The position numbers were made by a program, and so were the translations under genes. Below are positions 22,665-33,049 of a stretch of 64,000 nucleotides of DNA, one piece after another. The notes beneath the pieces were generated by a model. The model did not search any database and was not told the DNA's origin. It saw nothing but the letters and a program-made list of their open reading frames with translations. This stretch comes from Neisseria animaloris (lineage in GTDB: Bacteria > Pseudomonadota > Gammaproteobacteria > Burkholderiales > Neisseriaceae), in assembly GCF_900637855.1 (NCBI RefSeq), contig NZ_LR134440.1:2170001-2234000 (forward strand). Direction: 5' to 3'. How positions within the stretch are numbered: position 1 is the first letter of the stretch; every line of letters begins with the position of its first letter.

Positions 22665-23702
22665 TTAGCCGAACAGTTTTTTCATATCGGAAGATTTTTT
22701 ACGGTACGGCAGGCGGATGTCGACACGGAAAATACCATCGAACTGGCGGCTTTTGATTTGTGCGTCATTGTCGTACATCAGAGACAACCGTTCGCGTAAG
22801 TTGTGTAAGGCCATAGAGTTACCTTTGTGCGGTTTGGCATTTTCTTCGCTTTCGGTCGGTACATAAGGATTTTCAACACGGAGATAAATCCAGTGTTTCT
22901 GGCGGGTGGTCAGTACCGAAATACACCCGGGGCGGTGGGTGGATTCAATGCCGTGGAAAACGGCATTTTCCAACAAGGGCTGCAACAGCAGGTGGGGGGT
23001 TTCCGCATCATCGGGGGCATGGTGTTGCCACATTACCTGAACACGGGTGTGCCCCATACGGATTTGCTCAATGGCGATATATTCTTGCGCCCATTCGATT
23101 TCCTGTCCCAGCGTGCTGCTTTGGCTGCCGTCGCGCAATTGTGCGCGGAAGAGGTTGGCCAGATTTTCAAGCAGGGTTTCCGCATCATAAGGGCGCAAAC
23201 GGATTAAGCTGATGGCAGCATTTAAACTGTTGAATAAAAAATGCGGGCGGATACGGGCGGTTAGTGCACTCAGCCGTGCTTCCGAAAGAGACGGCACAAG
23301 GCTGTAACGGCGAGCAGCCTCTATGTACATATAGCTCAATGAAAAGATATTGAACAGGAAAAAATGCTGCCAGAAATTCGGGCGTTCACCCAAAAGTACA
23401 TAATCGATAAGAGTGAAAAGTAACAGGTTGCTCAAATGGACAATCAGCACGATATATTTTGACTCGTATAAATGCGGCATTGAGATGCCGAATAAATAAC
23501 CTTTAATCAAAATGGCCAGCAGGGTAGGGGCAACCCAAGCCGCATGCATATAAAGCTGGTCGAGATAACTCTCGGACGAACCGCTAACCAACGGGAACAG
23601 CAGCAGCGCGGTAACGCAGGCGAGCATCAGGCGCGAAATGGTACCGAAATTCCGCAAATCGGGAACTACGAACCAAGACAGTATTTGGCGTATAATGGTC
23701 AT
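22665..23702 (-). CDS. AlgZ/LytS-type membrane histidine kinase
   Basis: 345 residues. Four predicted membrane helices (about residues 20-145) precede a His_kinase domain with the phospho-acceptor motif RIRPHFLFNSLNAAI and an ATP-lid region (LLLQPLLENAVFHG, NLRERL). This is the LytS/AlgZ (FimS) class. No response regulator of the LytTR/AlgR type is in the window. In Pseudomonas the order is argH-algZ-algR-hemC, and here the gene sits back to back with argH. The ATG at 23702 is preferred to a TTG at 23711. Confidence 0.82.
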   Translation of the reverse strand: MTIIRQILSWFVVPDLRNFGTISRLMLACVTALLLFPLVSGSSESYLDQLYMHAAWVAPTLLAILIKGYLFGISMPHLYESKYIVLIVHLSNLLLFTLIDYVLLGERPNFWQHFFLFNIFSLSYMYIEAARRYSLVPSLSEARLSALTARIRPHFLFNSLNAAISLIRLRPYDAETLLENLANLFRAQLRDGSQSSTLGQEIEWAQEYIAIEQIRMGHTRVQVMWQHHAPDDAETPHLLLQPLLENAVFHGIESTHRPGCISVLTTRQKHWIYLRVENPYVPTESEENAKPHKGNSMALHNLRERLSLMYDNDAQIKSRQFDGIFRVDIRLPYRKKSSDMKKLFG

Positions 23703-23756
23703 CTGCAACAAACTCTCTAATAGGCAATAATTGTAATAATAGTGGATGAAATATAT

Positions 23757-25136
23757 ATGAATGACAATAAAACTTGGTCGGGGCGTTTCAATGAACCTGT
23801 TTCTGAGCTGGTAAAGAAATATACCGGCTCAATTGATTTCGACAAGCGTCTGGCAAAGTGGGATATTCAAGGTTCGTTGGCACATGCCCAAATGCTGCAA
23901 CAGGCAGGGGTATTGAGTGAAAAAGATCTTAATGCCATCAATCGGGGAATGGAAGAGATTATAACAGAAATTAATAATGGCAAGATGCAATGGTCGCTCG
24001 ATTTGGAAGATGTCCACATGAATATCGAACGCCGCCTAACCGATAAAATCGGCGATGCCGGCAAGCGGTTGCATACGGGCCGTAGCCGCAACGACCAAGT
24101 GGCAACCGACATCCGTTTGTGGTTGCGTGACGAAATTACACAAATTCAGTCGCTTATTCAGAGTTTGCAGAGTTCCTTGTTGGATTTGGCGGAGCAGAAC
24201 GCGGATGTGGTGATGCCTGGTTTTACCCATTTGCAAGTGGCGCAGCCGGTAAGTTTCGGGCACCACATGTTGGCTTATGTGGAAATGTTGGGGCGCGATT
24301 ACGAACGCATGGCCGACTGTCGCAAACGTGTCAACCGTATGCCGTTGGGAGCCGCTGCATTGGCGGGAACCACTTATCCGGTTCGCCGTGAAGTCACGGC
24401 TGAATTGCTGGGTTTCGAGCAGATTTGTCAGAATTCGCTCGACGCAGTATCCGACCGCGATTTTGCGATTGAATTTACTGCGGCTGCCAGTTTGGTAATG
24501 GTGCATCTGTCGCGTTTGAGTGAAGAGTTGATATTGTGGATGAGCCCGCGTTTCGGTTTTATTGATATTGCCGATCGTTTTTGCACCGGCTCTTCCATTA
24601 TGCCGCAGAAGAAAAACCCCGACGTGCCCGAGTTGGTACGCGGCAAGACCGGCCGTGTGATTGGGCATCTCACCGGTTTGATTATGTTGATGAAGTCACA
24701 GCCGTTGGCTTATAACAAAGACAATCAGGAAGACAAAGAACCGCTGTTTGATACGGTGGATACCTTGATAGATACCCTGCGTATTTACGCCGATATGATG
24801 CGCGGCGTAACCGTGAAGCCTGAAAATATGCGAGCCGCAGTGATGCAAGGCTTTGCCACGGCTACCGATTTGGCCGATTATTTGGTGAAGAAAGGTATGC
24901 CGTTCCGCGACAGCCACGAAGTAGTTGCCCAAGCAGTACGTTATGCGGATGAGCAAGGTGTGGATTTGAGTGAGTTACCGTTGGAAGTGCTGCAAGGTTT
25001 TTCCGATTTGATCGAGGCAGACGTTTATGATTTGCTAACTCCCGAAGGTAGTCTGAACGCACGCAATCATTTGGGCGGTACTTCTCCGCAGCAAGTGCGT
25101 TTCCAAGTGCAGCGTTGGCGTGATTTGTTGGCCTGA
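23757..25136 (+). CDS. argH: Argininosuccinate lyase
   Basis: 459 residues; final step of arginine synthesis, releasing fumarate. The fumarase-superfamily signature [12 protein letters not shown] is present near residue 280. The ATG at 23757 is used. Only about 54 bp separate it from the divergent kinase gene, so promoters must overlap. Confidence 0.96.
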   Translation: MNDNKTWSGRFNEPVSELVKKYTGSIDFDKRLAKWDIQGSLAHAQMLQQAGVLSEKDLNAINRGMEEIITEINNGKMQWSLDLEDVHMNIERRLTDKIGDAGKRLHTGRSRNDQVATDIRLWLRDEITQIQSLIQSLQSSLLDLAEQNADVVMPGFTHLQVAQPVSFGHHMLAYVEMLGRDYERMADCRKRVNRMPLGAAALAGTTYPVRREVTAELLGFEQICQNSLDAVSDRDFAIEFTAAASLVMVHLSRLSEELILWMSPRFGFIDIADRFCTGSSIMPQKKNPDVPELVRGKTGRVIGHLTGLIMLMKSQPLAYNKDNQEDKEPLFDTVDTLIDTLRIYADMMRGVTVKPENMRAAVMQGFATATDLADYLVKKGMPFRDSHEVVAQAVRYADEQGVDLSELPLEVLQGFSDLIEADVYDLLTPEGSLNARNHLGGTSPQQVRFQVQRWRDLLA

Positions 25137-25155
25137 TTACTATTTGAACAATAAT

Positions 25156-25185
25156 AAGCGCGTTCTTGGAAATGCGCTTTTTGTT
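25156..25185 (+). terminator. Intrinsic terminator after argH
   Basis: AAGCGC and GCGCTT enclose a 12-base loop, followed by TTTTTGTTTT. Two same-direction DUS copies follow at about 25188 and 25218. Confidence 0.7.
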
Positions 25186-25409
25186 TTCAGACGGCCTTTA
25201 TTGTTCTTTAGGCTTATTTCAGACGGCCTGAGCTGGAGGGTATAGTATAAAACCATGTAACTTAACTTTTCACTCGCTTGAATTCGAAAAGAATGATTTT
25301 GTGAACCGTTTATATAGCAACAAAATCGGTTTGGTACGATTTCTGCCGTTTGCAGTTCGTCGCCTCGTATGAAAGATTCATTCCGTTGCCGTAACAGATA
25401 ATTGTTTAA

Positions 25410-25961
25410 ATGCGGAATACGATAGCTGTGAGAAATGAACCGATATATTTAGCCGCCATTGTTCATGATGAAGATTCAAGCACGGCCCAGAAGGTTTTGG
25501 ATGGCTGTATAGGCCGTCTGAAAACACAAGGGGTATGCGTGCAGGGACTGAATAATGCAGTTTATGTTCAGGAAGACGGTCGCACCGATAAATGCGTGGT
25601 GTCGTTAGATGGGTTGCATACCTATTTGATTTTCCAAGATTTGGGAACAGAGTCGCAATCTTGCCGTCTGAATCCTGCCGTGCTGGCGGAAGCGGCAACG
25701 GTTTTGCATGAGGTGCGGTCGAACCGGCCCGATTTGGTCATTATTAACCGTTTTGGCGTGGTTGAGGCGCGCGGCGAAGGGTTGATACAGGAGTTTGCCG
25801 ATTTGTTTTCAGACGGCCTGCCGGTGCTGACTTTGCTGAACCGAAAATATTTGCAGCAATGGCAGGAGTTTATCGGCGGAATGGCTGAGATATTGCCGGC
25901 TGAAGAAGCTGCCGTGAACAATTGGCTGCGTCGTATCGGCGTGATTGCCGGTGGATGGTAA
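25410..25961 (+). CDS. DUF2478 family protein
   Basis: 183 residues resembling DUF2478: early LAAIVHDEDSS, CRLNPAVLAEAATVL in the middle, then DLVIINRFGVVEARGEGL and PVLTLLNRKYLQQW. The family is thought to have an NTPase-like Rossmann fold and often sits near molybdate transport genes; none are here. Two DUS copies lie inside the gene (about 25512 and 25807). The exact start is uncertain because no strong Shine-Dalgarno precedes it; an in-frame ATG at 25434 is not seen. Function unknown. Confidence 0.7.
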   Translation: MRNTIAVRNEPIYLAAIVHDEDSSTAQKVLDGCIGRLKTQGVCVQGLNNAVYVQEDGRTDKCVVSLDGLHTYLIFQDLGTESQSCRLNPAVLAEAATVLHEVRSNRPDLVIINRFGVVEARGEGLIQEFADLFSDGLPVLTLLNRKYLQQWQEFIGGMAEILPAEEAAVNNWLRRIGVIAGGW

Positions 25962-25998
25962 GCATTGTGTGAATCGGTAAGATGTTTGCCGTATAAAA

Positions 25999-26032
25999 CA
26001 GGCCGTCTGAAAAGATGTTTTCAGACGGCCTG
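25999..26032. terminator. DUS inverted pair between the DUF2478 gene and serC
   Basis: CAGGCCGTCTGAAAA and TTTTCAGACGGCCTG between convergent genes. Confidence 0.65.
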
Positions 26033-26048
26033 TTTGCTTGCATGCAGG

Positions 26049-27155
26049 TTAACCGTAACGGCGTTGGAACTCCTGCATAAAATCAATCAAGGCTTCAACG
26101 CCTTGTAAAGTCATGGCATTGTAAATACTGGCACGCATGCCGCCCATGGATTTGTAGCCGCGTAAAAGCCGCAGGCCGCGGGTGGTTGATTCTTGGGCAA
26201 ATAATTCGTCTAATTCTTTGTTGCCGGTGTGGAAAATAACGTTCATTTTAGAACGTGCGCCCGGATGTACATTATTAATATAGAAGCCGCCGCTGTTATC
26301 AATCGCTTCATATAGGGTTTTGGCTTTCAACGTGTTAATGGTTTCCATTTGTTCCACACCGCCTTGCGATTGCAGCCAGCGGAAAACCAAGCCGGAAATA
26401 TAAATCGGGTAAGTGGCCGGCGTGTTATACATGCCTTGCCTTTCAATGTGCGATTTATAATTCCACACATCGGGGATACGGTCTGAACAGCGCTCAAGCA
26501 AATCTTCGCGGATAATCACGATGGTCGCACCGGAGGGGCCGATGTTTTTCTGCGCTCCGGCATAGATAACGCCGAAATCACTCACATTGACGCGGCGGGA
26601 CAAAATCTCGCTCGACATATCGCATACCAACGGCGGCATGTTGTCCCCGAGTTTAGGCACTTCACGGTATTGCAGGCCGTGCACGGTTTCATTGATAACG
26701 AAATGTACAAAAGCCGAATCTTTGTCGATATCCCAAGAGTTAACCGGCGGCAGGTTGGTGTAGTTGAAGAGAGCACCGCCGTCAGCCGCCAAGTGAATTT
26801 CAGCATCGGAAAGCTTGCCCATTTGCGAGTGGGCAATGGCCGACCAGTTGCCTGTAATTACAGAATCCACCCGTTTGAAGCCGTTAGCCAGATTCATCAC
26901 TACCATGTTAAATTGAGAACTGGCTCCGCCTTGTAAAAACAATACTTTATAGTTATCAGGAATATTCATTAACTGCCGTAAATCCTGTTCGGCATGGTAA
27001 AGGATGCTCATAAATACATCGGAGCGGTGGCTCATTGTCATCACGGAGAAACCGGTACCGTTGTAATCAAACATTTCACTTTGGGCGGTACGTAATACGG
27101 ACTCGGGGAGAATGGCAGGGCCGGCTGAAAAATTATAAATCGGAGTAGGAAGCAT
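26049..27155 (-). CDS. serC: Phosphoserine aminotransferase
   Basis: 368 residues; PLP enzyme for serine and pyridoxine synthesis. Starts YNFSAGPAILP; the PLP lysine is in AGAQKNIGPSG. The ATG at 27155 is chosen over an upstream in-frame TTG/GTG region, as it gives the family N-terminus and AGGAGGT-like bases lie upstream. Confidence 0.95.
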   Translation of the reverse strand: MLPTPIYNFSAGPAILPESVLRTAQSEMFDYNGTGFSVMTMSHRSDVFMSILYHAEQDLRQLMNIPDNYKVLFLQGGASSQFNMVVMNLANGFKRVDSVITGNWSAIAHSQMGKLSDAEIHLAADGGALFNYTNLPPVNSWDIDKDSAFVHFVINETVHGLQYREVPKLGDNMPPLVCDMSSEILSRRVNVSDFGVIYAGAQKNIGPSGATIVIIREDLLERCSDRIPDVWNYKSHIERQGMYNTPATYPIYISGLVFRWLQSQGGVEQMETINTLKAKTLYEAIDNSGGFYINNVHPGARSKMNVIFHTGNKELDELFAQESTTRGLRLLRGYKSMGGMRASIYNAMTLQGVEALIDFMQEFQRRYG

Positions 27156-27588
27156 AATGATGGTAGCCTTAGGAGGTAAAGTAGTTTGACCGAACAACGC
27201 CCGCTGCCCGGAATATACATAAATTAATGATAGATTCTAGTCTTCCAATTGCCTTTCCGCAAGCTGGTCAGCCATATTTTTCGAACAATTTAGCTAAATC
27301 CTGTTTAGTGAATAATTAAATATTGGTATGTATTTTTTCTGTTTTGAAATATATAAACCCTATCATATAGATTTAATTTGGTGAAATTGCCTATATTATT
27401 TGAACAAGACTAATCGTTTGCCCTTTATGCATTGTGAAAAAGAGTAAGCATCGTGGTGTATGTGGAAGCATAGTTTGTTTAAAAATAAATGTTTCAGACG
27501 GTCTCGATTATTGTTAGCTTTGTTGGCTGGAAGCTGGCTGTCTGAAAATGACGTTACATTGGCACTTTTCTTTTGCAGATAAAAAAGT

Positions 27589-27594
27589 TATAAT
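27589..27594 (+). promoter_or_regulatory. Likely -10 box of the rimP-nusA-infB operon
   Basis: Exact TATAAT. The -35 at 17-bp spacing is poor (TTTTCT). Transcription would begin near 27601, immediately ahead of the terminator-like hairpin. Confidence 0.5.
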
Positions 27595-27618
27595 AAGAAA
27601 ATTTTTTCGGATTTCAGG

Positions 27619-27644
27619 AAAAATGGCCACGGGGCCATTTTTTT
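27619..27644 (+). terminator. Attenuator-like terminator upstream of rimP
   Basis: AAAAATGGCC-ACGG-GGCCATTTTTTT: a short GC stem with a T run, ending 15 bp before the rimP ATG. If the -10 box at 27589 is used, the operon begins with a terminator. Confidence 0.75.
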
Positions 27645-27658
27645 GTTTTTGGAGCAAT

Positions 27659-28090
27659 ATGGACATTCAAAATATTCTCGACAAAACCCTGCCGGGGTTA
27701 GGATATGAACTGGTTGATTTCGAGTTGACCGCTCAAGGCGATTTGCGCGTATTTATCGACAAAGAAGGCGGCATCACAGTAGAAGACTGTGCAACCGTGA
27801 GCAACCACCTGAGCCGTTTGTTTATGGTGGAAGACATTGATTACAAACGTTTGGAAATTTCCAGTCCGGGGTTGGACCGCCCTTTGAAAAAGGCTGCAGA
27901 TTTTGTACGTTTTGCCGGCCAGCAGGCTAAAATCAAAACCCGCTTGCCGATTGAAGGGCAAAAAAACTTTATCGGCCGCATTGAAGGGTGTGAAAACGAT
28001 ATTGTGCGTATTTCATTCGATGGCAAAACTGTCGACATCGAAATAAGCAATATAGATAAAGCACGCCTGCGCCCAGAATTTAATTTTTAA
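27659..28090 (+). CDS. rimP: Ribosome maturation factor RimP
   Basis: 143 residues; 30S assembly factor. Family features include [25 protein letters not shown] and [10 protein letters not shown]. The ATG at 27659 with GGAG just upstream is used; longer readings cross the terminator hairpin. First gene of rimP-nusA-infB. Confidence 0.94.
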   Translation: MDIQNILDKTLPGLGYELVDFELTAQGDLRVFIDKEGGITVEDCATVSNHLSRLFMVEDIDYKRLEISSPGLDRPLKKAADFVRFAGQQAKIKTRLPIEGQKNFIGRIEGCENDIVRISFDGKTVDIEISNIDKARLRPEFNF

Positions 28091-28128
28091 AAATACAAAA
28101 TATTAATATTTAACGGAGAATTTAAATA

Positions 28129-29625
28129 ATGAGTCGCGAAATGTTACAGTTGGCCGAAGCCTTGGCCAGTGAGAAAAACGTAGATCCCGAAGTGGTTTTC
28201 AGTGCGCTTGAATTTGCACTCAGTACTGCTGCCAAGAAAAAGGCCAACCGCGAACATATGGATGTGCGTGTCGAAATCGACCGCCACACCGGCGAATATA
28301 AAACATTTCGCCGTTGGTTGATTGTGGCGGACGAAGATTACACCTACCCGGATGTAGAAAAAACCATCGAAGAAATCCAAGAAGAAATTCCCGATACAAC
28401 TCTCCAAATCGGTGAATATCACGAAGAATTGTTGGAAAACGAAGGTTTCGGCCGCCAAGCCGCCCAAACTGCCAAACAAATTATTCTGCAACGCATCCGT
28501 GATGCCGAGCGCGAGCAAATTTTGGAAGAATTTTTAGCCCGCAAAGAAGATATTGTGATAGGTACTGTTAAACGTGTGGAGCGTCACGGTGCCATCATCG
28601 AAATCGGCAAATTAGACGCTTTGCTGCCGCGCGACCAAATGATTCCGCGTGAAAATTTCCGTAACGGCGACCGCGTGCGCGCGCTGTTTTTGCGTGTGGA
28701 CGAAATCGGTGCGTCAGGCCGCAAGCAAGTGATTTTGAGCCGCACTTCGCGTGATTTCTTAGTGAAACTGTTTGCCATGGAAGTGCCTGAAATCGAAGAC
28801 GGTTTGTTGGAAATCAAAGAAGCCGCCCGCGACCCCGGCCACCGTGCCAAGATTGCCGTTAAAGCCAATGACCAGCGTATCGATCCGCAAGGTACCTGCA
28901 TCGGCGTGCGCGGTTCGCGCGTTAATGCCGTAACCAACGAACTGTCGGGCGAGCGTATCGACGTGGTGTTATGGTCGCCTGAAACCGCCCAATTTGTGAT
29001 TAACGCATTGTCGCCGGCCGAAGTAACCCGCATTTTGATCGATGAAGACAAACATGCAGTAGACGTTATCGTGGCGGAAGACCAGTTGGCATTGGCCATT
29101 GGCCGCGGCGGTCAAAACGTGCGCTTGGCGGCCGATTTAACCGGCTGGCAGTTGAACATCATGACGGTTGCGGAGGCAGAAGAACGTAACGCAGCCGAAG
29201 ATGCCGCCATCCGCAATCTGTTTGTAGAACATCTGAATGTGGACGAAGAAACGGCCGCTATTCTCGTGCAGGAAGGTTTTGCTACTTTGGAAGAAGTAGC
29301 CTATGTGCCTGCTGCCGAATTGCTGGAAATCGAAGGTTTCGACGAAAATATTGTAGAAACCTTGCGTAACCGTGCCCGCGACGCGATTCTGACTCAGGCC
29401 ATCGCATCCGAAGAAAAACTGGAAGATGTAGAAGAAGATATGCGTAATCTCGACGGCATCGATCAAGAGATGTTGCGTGATCTGGCGCAAGCCGGCATTA
29501 CCACGCGCGACGATCTGGCTGAACTGGCGGTAGACGAATTGATTGAAATTACCGGAGTAAGCGAGGAAGAAGCCAAAAAAGTGATTTTGGCCGCCCGCGA
29601 ACATTGGTTCACCGAAGAAAACTAA
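28129..29625 (+). CDS. nusA: Transcription termination/antitermination protein NusA
   Basis: 498 residues. N-terminal RNA polymerase-binding domain, S1 domain (about 135-200), two KH domains ([26 protein letters not shown]) and two C-terminal acidic helix-hairpin repeats, so the long, E. coli-like form. Spaced 38 bp after rimP and 12 bp before infB. Confidence 0.96.
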   Translation: MSREMLQLAEALASEKNVDPEVVFSALEFALSTAAKKKANREHMDVRVEIDRHTGEYKTFRRWLIVADEDYTYPDVEKTIEEIQEEIPDTTLQIGEYHEELLENEGFGRQAAQTAKQIILQRIRDAEREQILEEFLARKEDIVIGTVKRVERHGAIIEIGKLDALLPRDQMIPRENFRNGDRVRALFLRVDEIGASGRKQVILSRTSRDFLVKLFAMEVPEIEDGLLEIKEAARDPGHRAKIAVKANDQRIDPQGTCIGVRGSRVNAVTNELSGERIDVVLWSPETAQFVINALSPAEVTRILIDEDKHAVDVIVAEDQLALAIGRGGQNVRLAADLTGWQLNIMTVAEAEERNAAEDAAIRNLFVEHLNVDEETAAILVQEGFATLEEVAYVPAAELLEIEGFDENIVETLRNRARDAILTQAIASEEKLEDVEEDMRNLDGIDQEMLRDLAQAGITTRDDLAELAVDELIEITGVSEEEAKKVILAAREHWFTEEN

Positions 29626-29637
29626 GGGGGTAATAGT

Positions 29638-32439
29638 ATGAGTAACACCACAGTAGAACAATTTGCCGCCGAACTTAAAAAGCCCGTCGACGATTTATTG
29701 AAACAGTTAAAAAGTGCCGGAGTAAACAAAAGCAGCGGCAATGACAGCATCACGTCTGACGACAAGCAACTGTTGCTGGCTTATCTGAAAAAATCGCACG
29801 GAAGCGAAAACGCCACCATCAGCATCAGCCGTAAAAAAGCCGAGGTCAGCACCATCGGCGGTGTACAAGTGGAAACCCGCCGCCGCAGCCGTAAAGTGAT
29901 TGTGCCTTCTGCCGACGAGTTGGCTGCCGAAGCCAAAGCCAAGGCGGCAGCAGAGCAGGAAGAAGCGCGCAAAGCAGCCGAAGCCGTCGCTCAGGCAGAG
30001 CGTGAAGCGGCCGCCAAAGCAGATGCGGAACGTGCGGCTGCCGAAAAAGCCAAGGCCGAAGAAGAAGCGGCTAAATTGAAGGCCGCTCAGGCGCGTGCCG
30101 AAAAAGCCGTTGAAGAAAAAGCAGCCGGTCAAGAAACGGCAGCCGAAGCAAAAGCCGAACAAGCCGTTCAGACGGCCAAACCGGAAAAGCCGGCCAAACA
30201 CGGCAAACAGAAAGAACCGAAAAAACAAGCGGCACCTGCGGTTATCCAACCGGTGGTCAGCGCAGAAGAACAAGCCCAACGCGACGAAGAAGCCCGCCGT
30301 GCCGCCGCCATGCGCGCGCATCAGGAAGCGTTGCTGAAAGAAAAGCAGGAACGTCAAGCCCGCCGTGAAGCCGTGAAACTTCAGGCGCAACAGGAAGCGA
30401 AGGCTGCCAAAGAAGGTAAAACAGCCGAACAGCGTTCTGCCAAACCAAGCGAAAAAGCGCCTTTGGCTTCTACTTCAAACAAGCCTGCCGCACCTGCACG
30501 AGCCAAGAAAGAAGACCGCCACAACCGAGACGAGATGGAAAGCCGTCCGCGCGGCGGCAAAGACAAAGGCAAAGGCCGCAATCAAAACGCCAATCAGGAA
30601 GAACGTGTACGCGGCGGTAAAAAAGGTAAAAAACTCAAGTTGGAGCCGAACCAGCACGCTTTCCAAGCACCGACCGAACCGGTGGTGCACGAAGTGTTGG
30701 TTCCCGAAACCATTACCGTGGCCGATTTGGCGCACAAAATGGCGGTTAAAGGCGTAGAAGTAGTGAAAGCCTTAATGAAGATGGGCATGATGGTAACCAT
30801 CAACCAATCCATCGACCAAGATACCGCTTTGATTGTGGTGGAAGAGTTGGGCCATATCGGTAAACCTGCGGCGGCAGACGATCCTGAAGCCTTCTTGAGT
30901 GATGATGCCGAAAGTGCGGCAACGGCAGAGCAATTGCCCCGTCCGCCGGTAGTCACCGTAATGGGTCACGTTGACCACGGTAAAACTTCGTTGCTCGACT
31001 ACATCCGCCGTGCCAAAGTGGTGCAAGGCGAAGCGGGCGGTATTACCCAGCACATCGGCGCTTATCATGTGGAAACCCCGCGCGGTGTGATTACCTTCTT
31101 GGATACGCCGGGTCACGAAGCGTTTACTGCGATGCGTGCCCGCGGTGCCAAAGCCACCGACATTGTGATTCTGGTAGTCGCCGCCGACGACGGTGTGATG
31201 CCGCAAACCATCGAAGCAATTGCCCATGCCAAAGCAGCGGGCGTGCCGATTGTGGTGGCCGTAAACAAAATCGACAAGGAAGCCGCCAATCCCGAGCGTA
31301 TCCGTCAGGAATTGACGGCACATGAAGTGGTGCCGGACGAGTGGGGCGGTGATACCCAGTTTGTGAATGTGTCCGCCAAACAAGGTTTGAACATCGATGC
31401 TTTGTTGGAAGCGGTTTTGCTGGAAGCCGAAGTATTGGAGTTGACCGCTCCGGTCGATGCTCCTGCCAAAGGCATTATTGTGGAAGCACGTTTGGATAAA
31501 GGCCGCGGTGCCGTTGCCACCCTGCTGGTACAAAGCGGTACACTGAAAAAAGGCGATATGCTGCTGGCCGGCACCGCATTCGGTAAAATCCGTGCGATGA
31601 CCGATGAAAACGGCAAACCGATTGAAGAAGCCGGCCCGTCGATTCCTGTGGAAATCCTCGGTTTGTCCGATGTGCCGAATGCAGGCGAAGACGCTATGGT
31701 GTTGGCAGACGAGAAAAAAGCCCGTGAAATCGCGTTGTTCCGTCAAGGCAAATTCCGCGACGTGCGTTTGGCCAAGCAACAAGCGGCCAAGCTGGAAAAC
31801 ATGTTCAGCAACATGGGCGAACAGGCGCAATCGCTGTCGGTTATCATCAAGGCCGACGTTCAAGGTTCGTACGAAGCACTTTCGGGCAGCCTGAAAAAAC
31901 TGTCTACCGACGAAGTGAAGGTCAATGTGCTGCACAGCGGTGTGGGCGGTATTACCGAGTCTGATGTGAACTTGGCGATTGCATCCGGCGCATTCATTAT
32001 CGGCTTCAACGTGCGTGCCGACGGTTCGGCCCGTAAGCTGGCCGAGAGCGAAGATGTGGAAATCCGCTACTACAACATCATCTATGATGCCATCGACGAT
32101 GTGAAGGCAGCCATGAGCGGCATGTTGGCGCCGGAAGAGAAAGAGCAAGTGATCGGTACGGTGGAAATCCGTCAGGTTATCAGCGTGTCGAAAGTGGGCA
32201 ATATTGCCGGCTGTATGGTTACCGACGGTATCGTGAAGCGCGATTCGCATATCCGCCTCATCCGCAACAACGTGGTTATCCATACCGGCGAGCTGGCTTC
32301 GCTGAAACGCTTCAAAGACGACGTTAAAGAAGTACGCATGGGCTACGAATGCGGTTTGATGCTGAAAAACTTCAATGAAATCATGGAAGGCGACCAGCTG
32401 GAAGTATTTGAAATCGTAGAAGTGGCACGTTCGCTGTAA
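29638..32439 (+). CDS. infB: Translation initiation factor IF-2
   Basis: 933 residues. The N-terminal IF2 helical domain is followed by a long Ala/Glu/Lys-rich charged stretch (about 90-330) likely to be extended or coiled. The GTPase domain then has G1 [10 protein letters not shown]3 DTPGHEAF and G4 NKID, with beta-barrel and C-terminal tRNA-binding domains after it. A DUS lies in the low-complexity part near 30166. Confidence 0.96.
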   Translation: MSNTTVEQFAAELKKPVDDLLKQLKSAGVNKSSGNDSITSDDKQLLLAYLKKSHGSENATISISRKKAEVSTIGGVQVETRRRSRKVIVPSADELAAEAKAKAAAEQEEARKAAEAVAQAEREAAAKADAERAAAEKAKAEEEAAKLKAAQARAEKAVEEKAAGQETAAEAKAEQAVQTAKPEKPAKHGKQKEPKKQAAPAVIQPVVSAEEQAQRDEEARRAAAMRAHQEALLKEKQERQARREAVKLQAQQEAKAAKEGKTAEQRSAKPSEKAPLASTSNKPAAPARAKKEDRHNRDEMESRPRGGKDKGKGRNQNANQEERVRGGKKGKKLKLEPNQHAFQAPTEPVVHEVLVPETITVADLAHKMAVKGVEVVKALMKMGMMVTINQSIDQDTALIVVEELGHIGKPAAADDPEAFLSDDAESAATAEQLPRPPVVTVMGHVDHGKTSLLDYIRRAKVVQGEAGGITQHIGAYHVETPRGVITFLDTPGHEAFTAMRARGAKATDIVILVVAADDGVMPQTIEAIAHAKAAGVPIVVAVNKIDKEAANPERIRQELTAHEVVPDEWGGDTQFVNVSAKQGLNIDALLEAVLLEAEVLELTAPVDAPAKGIIVEARLDKGRGAVATLLVQSGTLKKGDMLLAGTAFGKIRAMTDENGKPIEEAGPSIPVEILGLSDVPNAGEDAMVLADEKKAREIALFRQGKFRDVRLAKQQAAKLENMFSNMGEQAQSLSVIIKADVQGSYEALSGSLKKLSTDEVKVNVLHSGVGGITESDVNLAIASGAFIIGFNVRADGSARKLAESEDVEIRYYNIIYDAIDDVKAAMSGMLAPEEKEQVIGTVEIRQVISVSKVGNIAGCMVTDGIVKRDSHIRLIRNNVVIHTGELASLKRFKDDVKEVRMGYECGLMLKNFNEIMEGDQLEVFEIVEVARSL

Positions 32440-32459
32440 TCAGGTTTTGAACAATTCGG

Positions 32460-32513
32460 CAGGCCGTCTGAAAATTTTTAGCGAAATCCGCTAAGCCTGT
32501 TTTCAGACGGCCT
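32460..32513 (-). repeat. Extended DUS repeat, copy 1
   Basis: A DUS pair whose spacer carries, on the minus strand, AACAGGCTTAGCGGATTTCG then CTAAAA. It aligns with the family core CGAGCTTTGCGGGTTTCG seen at other sites, with about four differences. It follows infB and may also act as its terminator. Confidence 0.7.
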
Positions 32514-32537
32514 TTCGCATATATAAGGCAACACCGT

Positions 32538-32543
32538 TATAAT
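32538..32543 (+). promoter_or_regulatory. Likely -10 box of zur
   Basis: Perfect TATAAT inside CGTTATAATAAG. The GTTAT half resembles one arm of the neisserial Zur box (TGTTAT...ATAACA), but the second arm is not conserved, so self-regulation is only a suggestion. Confidence 0.45.
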
Positions 32544-32581
32544 AAGCATTCCTCAATCAGCAACAGGCCGTCTGAAAAACC

Positions 32582-33049
32582 ATGACTACTATTAAAGAAA
32601 AAATTCTCGCCCAAGCCAAACAAGAAGGGGCTCAGGTTACTGCTCTGCGCGAGCAGGTTTTAGACATCGTTTTGCAGCAAACCGGTGTGATTAAGGCATA
32701 TAACGTATTGTCGCAAATGCAACAGCGGAGTGAAGGCGTAGTGGCACCGCCAACTGCATATAGGGCGTTGGATTTCTGGGCCGAGCAAGGTGTGCTGCAT
32801 AAGGTGGCTGCCGTAAACGGCTATGTATTGTGCAGTCACGCACAGCATGAGTGCGGTACCCACTGTCATAAGTATAATGAAGCGGCGCATCACAGCGCGT
32901 TTATTCTTGTGTGTACCGAATGCGGGGTGGTAGACGAGCAGACTCTCCGTAAAGAATGGTCGGCTTTACGGGCCGGTGTCGCGGCAAGCGGTTTTGTATT
33001 GAAAGAAGAACATGTCGTATTAACAGGAGTGTGCAAAAAATGTCATTAA
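32582..33049 (+). CDS. zur: Zinc uptake regulator Zur (Fur family)
   Basis: 155 residues. Winged-helix N-terminus (about 1-85), then metal-binding residues in HECGTHCHKYNEAAHH and the paired cysteines CTEC and CKKC that form the structural zinc site. Overlap with a COG0523 GTPase supports Zur over Fur or PerR. The ATG at 32582 lies 4-5 nt after a DUS, with no clear Shine-Dalgarno. The last 10 bp overlap the next gene. Confidence 0.88.
   Translation: MTTIKEKILAQAKQEGAQVTALREQVLDIVLQQTGVIKAYNVLSQMQQRSEGVVAPPTAYRALDFWAEQGVLHKVAAVNGYVLCSHAQHECGTHCHKYNEAAHHSAFILVCTECGVVDEQTLRKEWSALRAGVAASGFVLKEEHVVLTGVCKKCH

Larger units (their letters stand above)
27156..27658. other. AT-rich intergenic region serC-rimP
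   Basis: About 500 bp between divergent genes, distinctly AT-rich at 27220-27440. It contains a degenerate DUS near 27489 (TTTCAGACGGTC), a perfect -10 box at 27589-27594 and the attenuator-like hairpin at 27619-27644. No coding frame or tRNA was seen. Confidence 0.55.

Noticed and set aside
30772..32283. 503-residue open frame antisense to infB
   Set aside because: It mirrors the GTPase gene in a fixed antisense frame, is rich in His, Phe and Gln as expected of a shadow, and has no recognisable domain or ribosome site.
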